The notes under the pieces: model-generated
What the model saw: only the letters and a program-made list of their open reading frames with translations
Databases searched by the model: none
Told to the model about the DNA's origin: nothing
Made by a program: the position numbers and the translations under genes
Part shown: piece by piece, positions 6,253 through 11,635 of the stretch
Position numbering within the stretch: position 1 is the first letter of the stretch
How the letters are laid out: the number at the start of each line of letters is the position of its first letter
DNA from: Phycisphaerales bacterium UBA1926
GTDB taxonomy: Bacteria; Planctomycetota; Phycisphaerae; Phycisphaerales; UBA1924
Direction: 5' to 3'
Assembly: GCA_002337215.1 (NCBI GenBank)
Contig: DDFO01000034.1
Span: forward strand, 32,828 to 45,898
DNA length: 13,071 nucleotides

Positions 6253-7008
6253 ATGCCCCACTATCTCATTCGCGGAGCCTGGAAGCGGGACGCGTCGGAC
6301 GGCGTTCGTGCGATCTTTGCAAAATCGGAGGGCGTCGCACGCGCGGCCGCGAGCAAGGCGGGCTTGCTGGTGCTGTCTGTCGAGGTGTTGGACGAAGGCG
6401 CACCCGTTCGCGAGGATGCGGGCGAACCCTCGGCACTGTCGCGGCTTGCTACCCAACTCAATCGGGATGGCCGCCCGGACGATGCCGCTGCGGTGATGAT
6501 GCAGGTCTACGGAATGTGGGCGGACGCAGGTACCAGTGATTCACTTTGCTTGCGGATTCCGAGGTACTTTCTCAAAGCGGGACGTCACGATGACGCGTGG
6601 CGGATTCTCAATGAGATGCGGGTCGGGCGTGTGCGTGGCAATTCGTTGACCGATGATCGTGTACCCGCGGCATGGGTCGAGTGGTACAAGCTGGCAGCGC
6701 GCATTCTGAAAGCCGAGAAACGCCGCGATCATCACCGGATTATGGACGCCGCCGCGCAGGTCGCTGGGGTTCTAAGTGAATACTGGATCGTCTGTGATGG
6801 TGTACCGCGCCCGGGGATTGTGACTCGATCAGATGCGGTTGCGAGGATCGAGTTGATCACTGAGGAGGTACTGCCGTCGGGGGTTAGCGCCACGGAATGG
6901 GCCGAGGGGGTGGTGCCGGACGAAGGCAATGCAACGCTCGGCCGGGTGATCGAAATTGTTTCCAGTCTCGATGTTGAAATCATGCGGGCAGGGAGCGTGA
7001 AGTGGTGA
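6253..7008 (+). CDS. uncharacterised cargo protein, divergent partner of 5276-6130
   Basis: This 251-residue soluble protein is of unknown function. The N-terminal ~46 residues (HYLIRGAWKRD... SEGVARAAASKAGLLVLSVE) resemble the small beta-alpha-beta domain with an 'A-x-S-E-x-x-A-x-x-A-x-x-x-GL-x-V-x-S-V' signature seen at the start of several bacterial protein types. Residues about 60-130 have TPR-like helical pairs (LNRDGRPDDAAAVMMQVYG and FLKAGRHDDAWRILNEM). The rest is helical without motifs I can name. TAGAAT at 6241-6246 is six bases before the ATG and no spaced ribosome site is present, so the transcript may be leaderless. A regulatory or accessory role is possible; I would not assign one. 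Confidence 0.68.
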   Translation: MPHYLIRGAWKRDASDGVRAIFAKSEGVARAAASKAGLLVLSVEVLDEGAPVREDAGEPSALSRLATQLNRDGRPDDAAAVMMQVYGMWADAGTSDSLCLRIPRYFLKAGRHDDAWRILNEMRVGRVRGNSLTDDRVPAAWVEWYKLAARILKAEKRRDHHRIMDAAAQVAGVLSEYWIVCDGVPRPGIVTRSDAVARIELITEEVLPSGVSATEWAEGVVPDEGNATLGRVIEIVSSLDVEIMRAGSVKW

Positions 7009-7087
7009 AAAAATATCGGTGGCGATTTTGGGCAGTGCCTATGAGTCTTTCAAGTGACTAGCGACCTTTGAAACGAGAAGATTTTGA

Positions 7088-7115
7088 TTGTTCGAGGTAT
7101 GTCGATCGATAGACT
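7088..7115 (+). promoter_or_regulatory. candidate promoter of the secreted cargo gene
   Basis: TTGTTC (7088-7093) and TAGACT (7110-7115) are separated by 16 bp in an AT-richer gap. A start near 7122 would give a leader of about 30 nt containing the ribosome site GAAGGGA before the ATG at 7152. This is a match by eye to a sigma-70 consensus and weak evidence on its own. Confidence 0.35.
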
Positions 7116-7151
7116 GTAGCACCAACGATCAGTTTTCAGAAGGGAAAGATC

Positions 7152-8012
7152 ATGCGGCAAATTTGGCTGATTCCGGTACTCGCGGTATCTCTAGGGAACT
7201 TTGCCGACGCACAGTCTATGCGTGCGTCTTTCGAGTTTGAGGCAGACGCGATATTGCCGCGGAATACCATTGTTGGACCCGATGGTTCATGTACCACAGA
7301 ATGGAACCATCGGCCGCGGGCAACGGTCACTATCGTTATCGAAATTGTGGAACCCGAGCCCGGCTTCCCGTCCGCGTCGCTTGTTGACTTTCGCGCTGAT
7401 TTCGAAAGCGAGAATCTGCACATTCTGGAGAACAACGATTCATTTTGCTTCGGTGAGGCGCATGTAGTACTTGACGAATGTACATGGCGTAACGCTACGC
7501 CGGTCACTGGTGGGTTCTACGAGGATTGGGTGCTTGGTTTCGCGAATGTTGTTCTTGGCGTGACGGCGTCTGGGTCAATGGAATCAAATCTAGTAGTTTA
7601 TCAACTCGGTGAGTTTGAAATTGCATATGACTATGTCGGTTCAAGGGAATATGACGGGAGCGTTTCCTGGAACCTATACAAAGTAGGCGATGAATGGTTT
7701 GGAAATTTTATTCTATCGCATCGAAATCCTCCGGAGCCGATTTTTGCTTCGGGTGATGGCGACTTCTATTTTGAGGCTTACTCGCAAGATGAGAGTTCGA
7801 TCGCAGGGAATTTTGTACCAGCTCGCATTTGGTGTAGCCCCGTCGATTTCGCTGAGCCGTTTGGAGTGGTGGATCTTCAAGATCTGTCTGCGTTCATTGA
7901 CGCCTATCTGAATCAGAGAAATCTGGCGAATCTTGCTGGGATTGAGCAGGGGGTCTTGGATCTAGCAGACATCGCAGTGTTCATCGATTTGTTCTCTGCT
8001 GGGTGTCCGTAA
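7152..8012 (+). CDS. secreted GC-type dockerin-tailed cargo protein
   Basis: This is a 286-residue exported protein on the mobile element. GAAGGGA lies 6 nt before the ATG. The signal peptide is residues 1-20 (IWLIPVLAVSLGNFADA), with cleavage ADA|QS. The body is a beta-rich domain without a recognised family. The tail repeats the dockerin-type pattern twice (AEPFGVVDLQDLSAFIDAY and VLDLADIAVFIDLF), with a degenerate first half of the second loop, and ends FSAGCP, the same ending as the host proteins in this window. Base composition is clearly lower in GC than the flanks, which suggests recent acquisition. The protein probably uses the host's own export and surface-sorting route. Confidence 0.82.
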   Translation: MRQIWLIPVLAVSLGNFADAQSMRASFEFEADAILPRNTIVGPDGSCTTEWNHRPRATVTIVIEIVEPEPGFPSASLVDFRADFESENLHILENNDSFCFGEAHVVLDECTWRNATPVTGGFYEDWVLGFANVVLGVTASGSMESNLVVYQLGEFEIAYDYVGSREYDGSVSWNLYKVGDEWFGNFILSHRNPPEPIFASGDGDFYFEAYSQDESSIAGNFVPARIWCSPVDFAEPFGVVDLQDLSAFIDAYLNQRNLANLAGIEQGVLDLADIAVFIDLFSAGCP

Positions 8013-8500
8013 ACGGGGTGCTTTCGTACAGCTGAGCGGACCACGCGAGTCAGACTATCGGGGGTTTTGGGACAAGCCCACGCGCGAGCGATACCCGTGG
8101 GAAACGGCCAGAAAACGGGAGCGGGGGAGTTTTCCGGCCAGTACACGCGCACGGGCCGGGAGAATTTCGGGAGACGCCCGCACGCGAGGCGGGGGGGATT
8201 TCGGAAGCAGTACGCGCGTGAGGGCTACCGATCGGGCAGGGCGAGCCACCGACCGAGGCGGGCCGCGGGGCGTGTGAGGATGCCGACCGTGACAAGTACC
8301 ACCGTCGAGGGCATCGCCCACGATTGGGGCACGCACGCCGCCCAGGTCGAGGCCCTGCTGAGGACAATGCCGGACACGACGCCGGACAGCGGGGCCAAGG
8401 TCCCGACCGGGGCATCGCTGATCCGATTCGACTGACATATCGAGGACCGGGGGGTGGTTTTTGCCTTGTGACAGACCGTAACGCCAGTATTCTGACTGGC
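8013..8500. other. 488-bp gap with hairpin and duplicated blocks
   Basis: I see no credible gene. A strong inverted repeat occurs at 8106-8139 (GGCCAGAAAAC and GTTTTCCGGCC, one mismatch, 12-nt loop). Block B (8301-8344) recurs at 9303-9346 with 42 of 44 bases the same. Block A (8381-8434) recurs in diverged form at 8945-8994. All frames across the gap are Arg/Pro/Gly-rich and look non-coding. Confidence 0.6.
8466..8493 (+). promoter_or_regulatory. candidate leaderless promoter of the first paralogue
   Basis: TTGTGA (8466-8471), a 16-bp spacer and TATTCT (8488-8493) end seven bases before the ATG at 8501. Transcription would start at or next to the start codon, and no ribosome site is visible. 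The second paralogue has the same arrangement. Confidence 0.4.
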
Positions 8501-8908
8501 ATGACAACCACTGAAGAACGTATCGCGAAACTCGAGAGGTCCACCGCCCGCTGGCGCTTCGCCACCGTGGGGATGGTGGGGGTGCTGGCCGTTGGCCTGA
8601 TGGCCGGGCAAGGCCGGTCGAGCAAGGCGTTGTCCAATCTGGAGACAACGCTGCTGGACGCAATGCTGGTTGAAGCCGAGCCGAAGGTGATGGGAATCGC
8701 CTCGGGTGGAGAGAACACTGATTACAACTGGCGGCTCATCCGCGTTTGGAGCGATGGGACTACTGAGACAATGCGTGTTCCGAAGGGTGAGAACTGGGAT
8801 GCTGCGACTCAGTCGTTTTACGCGGGTGGCACCGGAACTGGAGTTCAGGGCAACGACCCGAAGTATGGATGGCGTCCCGTGATCAATGCCCCGCATCCCG
8901 CGCCGTGA
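8501..8908 (+). CDS. small single-pass membrane protein, paralogue 1
   Basis: This 135-residue protein has an amphipathic N-terminal helix (EERIAKLERSTARWRF), one membrane helix at about residues 21-37 (ATVGMVGVLAVGLMAGQ) and an exported C-terminal part. The exported part contains RLIRVWSDGTTETMRVPKGE, probably a small beta domain. Small proteins with an 'ERLAxLERxxRRWR' start, a membrane helix and a short outer domain are common in Phycisphaerae and have no known function. The start at 8501 is chosen over upstream in-frame starts because the paralogue at 9513 begins at the same point. The first ~110 bp are close to that gene; the C-terminal parts have diverged. Confidence 0.75.
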   Translation: MTTTEERIAKLERSTARWRFATVGMVGVLAVGLMAGQGRSSKALSNLETTLLDAMLVEAEPKVMGIASGGENTDYNWRLIRVWSDGTTETMRVPKGENWDAATQSFYAGGTGTGVQGNDPKYGWRPVINAPHPAP

Positions 8909-9098
8909 TGGTTCCTGTCATCAGTCGGTGATCATGCCGAGGCTGCCGGACAACTGGGCCACGGTCTCGACCGGGGCATTGCTGATTCGACTGAGTGCGA
9001 ATGGGATCGGAAAGCTGGACGACCCCGCGCCTGTACAGGTTCGTTGCTGCAAGTGCTAGGATTGAATTGGTGGGTACCGCATGGGGCAGACCCCCTCG

Positions 9099-9199
9099 CC
9101 CGTTCGCGTCGTAACAGATCCGTTCCGGCTGACGGTTGTATGCCAAAGCACTCCCAATTACCGGTTCGCGTCGTAACTGACCCGTTCCCGTCTGCGGTT
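9099..9199. repeat. two 39-bp direct repeats, 62-bp period
   Basis: 9099-9137 and 9161-9199 share GTTCGCGTCGTAAC and a CCGTTCC...CGGTT end, with about three quarters of positions the same. The 62-bp period is not a multiple of three, so a coding repeat is unlikely. Function is unknown. Confidence 0.6.
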
Positions 9200-9302
9200 C
9201 TTGTGTGAGAGCATGCCCCCGGTATCCACCACCGCCCAATGACGCATCGATTGAACAAAGACGCGTGACGATCTGCAATGGATCTGTGTTAATCCCTTGA
9301 CG

Positions 9303-9346
9303 ACCGTTGAGGGCATCGCCCACGATCGGGGCACGCACGCCGCCCA
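9303..9346. repeat. block B, second copy (first at 8301-8344)
   Basis: These 44 bp differ from 8301-8344 at two positions. Each copy ends about 160 bp upstream of one paralogue start (8501 and 9513), so the block seems to have been duplicated with the gene and kept. It may be a control region or the edge of the duplicated unit. Confidence 0.7.
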
Positions 9347-9478
9347 CGCGAGCATCAAGCCGACACCACCGATCAGCCATGCCCAACGCATGGGGCCAGC
9401 CTACGGGGTTTCTTGACCAATGCGCGCGTGACTTCTACGGACCTAATTCTCTCGCGGACGCGATCGCGATGAATTGTC

Positions 9479-9506
9479 TTGCACGTTTTATGGCATCAAC
9501 TAGGCT
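9479..9506 (+). promoter_or_regulatory. candidate leaderless promoter of the second paralogue
   Basis: TTGCAC (9479-9484), a 16-bp spacer and TAGGCT (9501-9506) lie six bases before the ATG at 9513, with no ribosome site. The spacing matches the promoter proposed for the first paralogue. Confidence 0.4.
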
Positions 9507-9512
9507 GGGCGT

Positions 9513-9887
9513 ATGAAAACTATCGAAGAACGCATCGCAAAACTAGAGGAATCCACTGCCCGCTGGCGTTTTGCCACTATCGGGATGGTGGGGGTGTTGG
9601 CCGTCGGGCTCTTGGCCGGACAGAGTGGGTCACAGAACGCGTTGACTGATTTGGAGTCATCGCGAGCCGATTCACTGCAAGGTGGACTTGTGCCGAAGGT
9701 CGCCGCTGTGGTGCCGGGTGCTGGGAACACACTTGTCCGCGTATACACGAACGGCTACACCGAGGCGATGAATGGGGCTTCGGTATTCACAAACAATTGC
9801 AGCGGTGGCTGGAACAGCGATCTGCAAGTGTGGGAAGCTGGCTGTCCGGACGGGAATTGGAATCCAATCGCTCCGTATGAGCCTTGA
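9513..9887 (+). CDS. small single-pass membrane protein, paralogue 2
   Basis: This 124-residue protein is the paralogue of 8501-8908. Residues 1-20 (TIEERIAKLEESTARWRF) are nearly the same charged helix, the membrane helix is ATIGMVGVLAVGLLAGQ, and the outer part keeps LVRVYTNGYTEAMNG in place of LIRVWSDGTTETMRV. The later part has two cysteines (NNCSGGW and EAGCPDGNW) absent from paralogue 1 and may form a disulfide outside the membrane. It is the last gene before attR. Function is unknown; the pair suggests a local duplication followed by divergence of the exposed domain. Confidence 0.75.
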   Translation: MKTIEERIAKLEESTARWRFATIGMVGVLAVGLLAGQSGSQNALTDLESSRADSLQGGLVPKVAAVVPGAGNTLVRVYTNGYTEAMNGASVFTNNCSGGWNSDLQVWEAGCPDGNWNPIAPYEP

Positions 9888-10058
9888 TTCCTTTGCCACG
9901 TTGATTGTGTCATCGTCTCCCGGTGAGATGAGATTCCGCTAGCACCACGATTGCGGCCCGGATCGCTGAGTTCAACTCGGGCCACGCCGCCGCGAGACGG
10001 GCGAGGTCGGGATCAGCGGGGGGCGTCGGATCGGGTGAATCGGGGGCGGATTCCGGGT

Positions 10059-10082
10059 CAACTGTGCGCGCCGTTGGCCGCA
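10059..10082 (+). repeat. 24-bp direct repeat, right copy (candidate integrase arm site)
   Basis: These 24 bp are identical to 1776-1799 in the same orientation, 50 bp inside the attR core. Here the minus strand reads VRPTARTV in the integrase frame, whereas the left copy reads GQRRAQL. In the circular form the two copies would flank the core on both sides, like P and P' arm sites. Confidence 0.6.
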
Positions 10083-10094
10083 CTCCGGGGGGTG

Positions 10095-10109
10095 GCGTGC
10101 TAAGCACGC
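10095..10109. other. short perfect inverted repeat near attR
   Basis: GCGTGC (10095-10100) and GCACGC (10104-10109) are separated by TAA. It lies between the right 24-bp repeat and the attR core and could be a further protein-binding site. It is short and unproven. Confidence 0.35.
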
Positions 10110-10132
10110 TGATAGCAGGGGTTTGTGAATCC

Positions 10133-10212
10133 ATGCGCCGGTCTTGAAAACCGGTAGGCCTTCGGGCCTCGGGGGTTCGAATCCCCCTCGCACCGTTTGG
10201 GGACTCGGCTCG
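10133..10212 (+). repeat. attR: partial tRNA-Ser copy
   Basis: This is the right copy of the core. It holds the tRNA-Ser 3' part but no 5' acceptor strand or 5' D arm, so it is not a working tRNA. The variable arm reads AGGCC-TTCG-GGCCT, a paired A-T to G-C change relative to attL. This is probably the host's original tRNA 3' end. A downstream hairpin (GGGG-A-CTC with GAGCCCC, 10199-10223) parallels the one at 1642-1661. Confidence 0.88.
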
Positions 10213-10432
10213 AACGGAGCCCCGGAACTCAGCAGGAATATGGTGAATCGCATCGGGGCCGTCGCTTGCGTCGTCGGGGTCGTCGGGGTCGTCGTTCGTT
10301 GGTCGGGTTTTCACCTATCGCGCGCGTCGTCCACCCGTGGCGCCCGCCGGATCTCGTCGGTCCTGCAGCGCAGCGGGTTGGGACGCACCCCCCCGTCCGT
10401 GGTGACAAAGCCCCCGACGCGGCCCCGCGATC
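10213..10432. other. right flank between attR and the FG-GAP gene
   Basis: No gene is visible. On the minus strand the frame entering attR (IPAEFRGSVRAESPNG, with an Asp-rich stretch upstream) resembles the element's own integrase tail (IFAELCDSTRAESPNG). Short matches such as AACTCAGCA (10227-10235) lie at the same distance from the core as in attL. This suggests a remnant of a related element or a conserved tRNA 3' flank. Confidence 0.5.
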
Positions 10433-11635
10433 TCACGGGCAGCCGGCGACGAACGCGTCGATGAAGGCCGTGATGTCGGAGAGGTCGAGCAGGCCGTTGC
10501 TGTCGAGGTCGGCGGGGTTGCACGGGCGTGCGCACTTGTTGAGCAGAACGCTCGCGTCGTCGCTGTTCCCGTTCACGACGACCATGTCGAGGTCGCCGTC
10601 CCCGTCCAGGTCGCCCAAGGAGCCGTCCACCGGGTAGTCGCCCGCGAGGTAGTTGCTCGGGGTGGCGAAGGTGCCGTCGCCGTTGTTGAGCAGCACGCTC
10701 GCGTCGTGGCCATACACGTTCGCGAAGGCCATGTCGAGGTCGCCGTCCAAGTCCAGGTCGCCAAGGGAGACACTCCCCGGCGCGAGGCCCGCGGTGTAGT
10801 CGAACAGGGCGGCGAAGGTGCCGTCGCCGTTGTTGAGCCACACGTTCACGTCGCTGCTGGACAGGTTCGCGACGGCCATATCGAGGTCGCCGTCCCCGTC
10901 CAGATCGCCAAGGGAGACGCTGTTCGGAATGTGGCCCGCGGCGTAGTTTCTCGGAGTGGCGAAGGTGCCGTCGCCGTTGTTGAGCAGCACGCTCGCGTCG
11001 TCGCTGCTCGCGTTCGCGACGGCCATGTCGAGGTCGCCGTCCCCGTCCAGGTCGCCCAGGGAGACGCTGGACGCCCCGTCGCCCGTGGCGTAGTTGCTCG
11101 GGGTGGCGAAGGTGCCGTCGCCGTTGTTGAGCAGCACGCTCGCGTCGTCGCTGGTCGCGTTCGCGACGGCCATGTCGAGGTCACCATCCCCGTCCAGGTC
11201 GCCCAGGGCGACGCTGTATGCCCCGTCGCCCGCGGCGTAGCGGGTCTGGGCGGCGAAGGTGCCGTCGCCGTTGTTGAGCAGCACGCTCGCGTCATGGGTG
11301 TTCGAGTTTGCGACGGCCATGTCGAGGTCGCCGTCCCCGTCCAAGTCGCCCAGGGCGACGCTCTCCGGCCTGTCGCCCGCGGCGTAGCGGGTCTGGGCGG
11401 CGAAACTGCCGTAGCCGTTGTTGAGCAGCACGCTCGCGTCATCGGTGTTCGAGTTTGCGACGGCCATGTCGAGGTCGCCGTCCCCGTCCAAGTCGCCCAA
11501 GGTGACGCTCCGCGGGTTGACACCCGTGGCGAAGCGGATCTGGGCGACGAACACATCCGTTGGGTCGCAGCCCTGTCCGAGGGTGCCGGAGGTCAGACCC
11601 GTCACGGTGATCAGTGCGAGATGCTGCTTCCACAT
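10433..11635 (-). CDS. secreted FG-GAP/VCBS repeat protein with dockerin tail
   Basis: This 400-residue secreted protein starts at an ATG (11635) with GGAAAGGA 7 nt upstream. The signal peptide is residues 1-20 (HLALITVTGLTSGTLG). Seven tandem repeats of 49 residues follow. Each has S-V-x-L-G-DLDGDGDLDMAVAN, a calcium-binding D-x-D-G-D-x-D loop, then DASVLLNNGDGTFA. Seven FG-GAP repeats are the number expected for a closed seven-bladed beta-propeller. The seventh is shortened and leads into a single dockerin-type motif (ADLDSNGLLDLSDITAFIDAF) ending FVAGCP. Likely role: extracellular or surface binding. It is chromosomal, just beyond attR. Repeat DNA is nearly identical between units, so copy number may vary. 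Confidence 0.88.
   Translation of the reverse strand: MWKQHLALITVTGLTSGTLGQGCDPTDVFVAQIRFATGVNPRSVTLGDLDGDGDLDMAVANSNTDDASVLLNNGYGSFAAQTRYAAGDRPESVALGDLDGDGDLDMAVANSNTHDASVLLNNGDGTFAAQTRYAAGDGAYSVALGDLDGDGDLDMAVANATSDDASVLLNNGDGTFATPSNYATGDGASSVSLGDLDGDGDLDMAVANASSDDASVLLNNGDGTFATPRNYAAGHIPNSVSLGDLDGDGDLDMAVANLSSSDVNVWLNNGDGTFAALFDYTAGLAPGSVSLGDLDLDGDLDMAFANVYGHDASVLLNNGDGTFATPSNYLAGDYPVDGSLGDLDGDGDLDMVVVNGNSDDASVLLNKCARPCNPADLDSNGLLDLSDITAFIDAFVAGCP
10540..11560 (-). repeat. seven tandem 147-bp coding repeats
   Basis: The plus strand shows a regularly spaced block encoding DLDGDGDLDMAVAN at 147-bp intervals through the FG-GAP gene. Units near the N-terminal end (about 11100-11560) are closest to each other; the unit at about 10700-10790 has DLDLDGDLD and the last is truncated. 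Confidence 0.8.

Larger units (their letters stand above)
8909..9512. other. 604-bp gap with repeated blocks between the paralogues
   Basis: No convincing gene is visible. A short plus-strand frame at 8935 (41 codons) falls on repeat block A and is not supported. The gap holds block A (8945-8994), two 39-bp direct repeats spaced 62 bp apart (9099-9137 and 9161-9199) and block B (9303-9346). A minus-strand frame from 9391 starts like a signal peptide (MRWAWLIGGVGLMLAWAA) but overlaps block B and is probably chance. Confidence 0.55.
1573..10132. mobile_element. 8.56-kb integrative element in tRNA-Ser(UGA), PICI/satellite-like
   Basis: The element is bounded by an 80-bp direct repeat (1573-1652 and 10133-10212, two mismatches) containing the 3' part of tRNA-Ser plus 17 bp downstream. 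It carries a tyrosine integrase next to attL, two excisionase-like HTH genes, a winged-helix-like gene and a Prim-Pol gene in one leftward operon, then cargo on the right. No capsid, portal, terminase, relaxase or conjugation gene is visible. The set int, AlpA/Xis-like HTH and primase is the core of phage-inducible islands. A small self-replicating integrative plasmid is the main alternative. Ends are well supported; the class is inference. Confidence 0.85.
9910..10132 (-). pseudogene. detached 3' end of the element integrase gene
   Basis: In the integrase frame, immediately after the attR core, the sequence reads MDSQTPAISVLSTPPPGV, then Pro/Asp-rich residues, then DLARLAAAWPELNSAIRAAI and VVLAESHLTGRR, and stops at a TGA (9912-9910). 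From memory, endings of the type 'LAxxxAAWPxLPxxIRAGIxAM' are typical of planctomycete tyrosine integrases. The piece has no start or ribosome site here and is fused only to antisense tRNA and right-flank sequence. Joined to 3086-1573 it completes 579 codons without a stop, so it is probably expressed only from the excised circle. Confidence 0.7.

Noticed and set aside
5276..7008. A named toxin-antitoxin or anti-phage defence system
   Set aside because: No nuclease, NTPase, TIR, toxin or other catalytic motif is visible in either gene; only the genomic position suggests it.
9099..9199. Integron attC sites or RHS (YDANG) protein remnants
   Set aside because: No paired R and L boxes of the attC type are visible, no integron integrase is present, and the 62-bp period breaks any single reading frame for YDANG repeats.
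9158..9391. Small exported protein starting MRWAWLIGGVGLMLAW on the minus strand
   Set aside because: The hydrophobic start overlaps block B, which is conserved at the DNA level at another place without that start codon. The rest is low-complexity and overlaps the 39-bp repeats.
1573..10132. Complete prophage or conjugative element
   Set aside because: No capsid, portal, terminase, tail, lysis, relaxase or type IV secretion gene is visible in 8.56 kb.
10133..10196. A second tRNA-Ser gene
   Set aside because: It lacks the 5' acceptor strand and 5' D arm; the sequence before 10133 does not pair with TCGCACC. It is an attR remnant.
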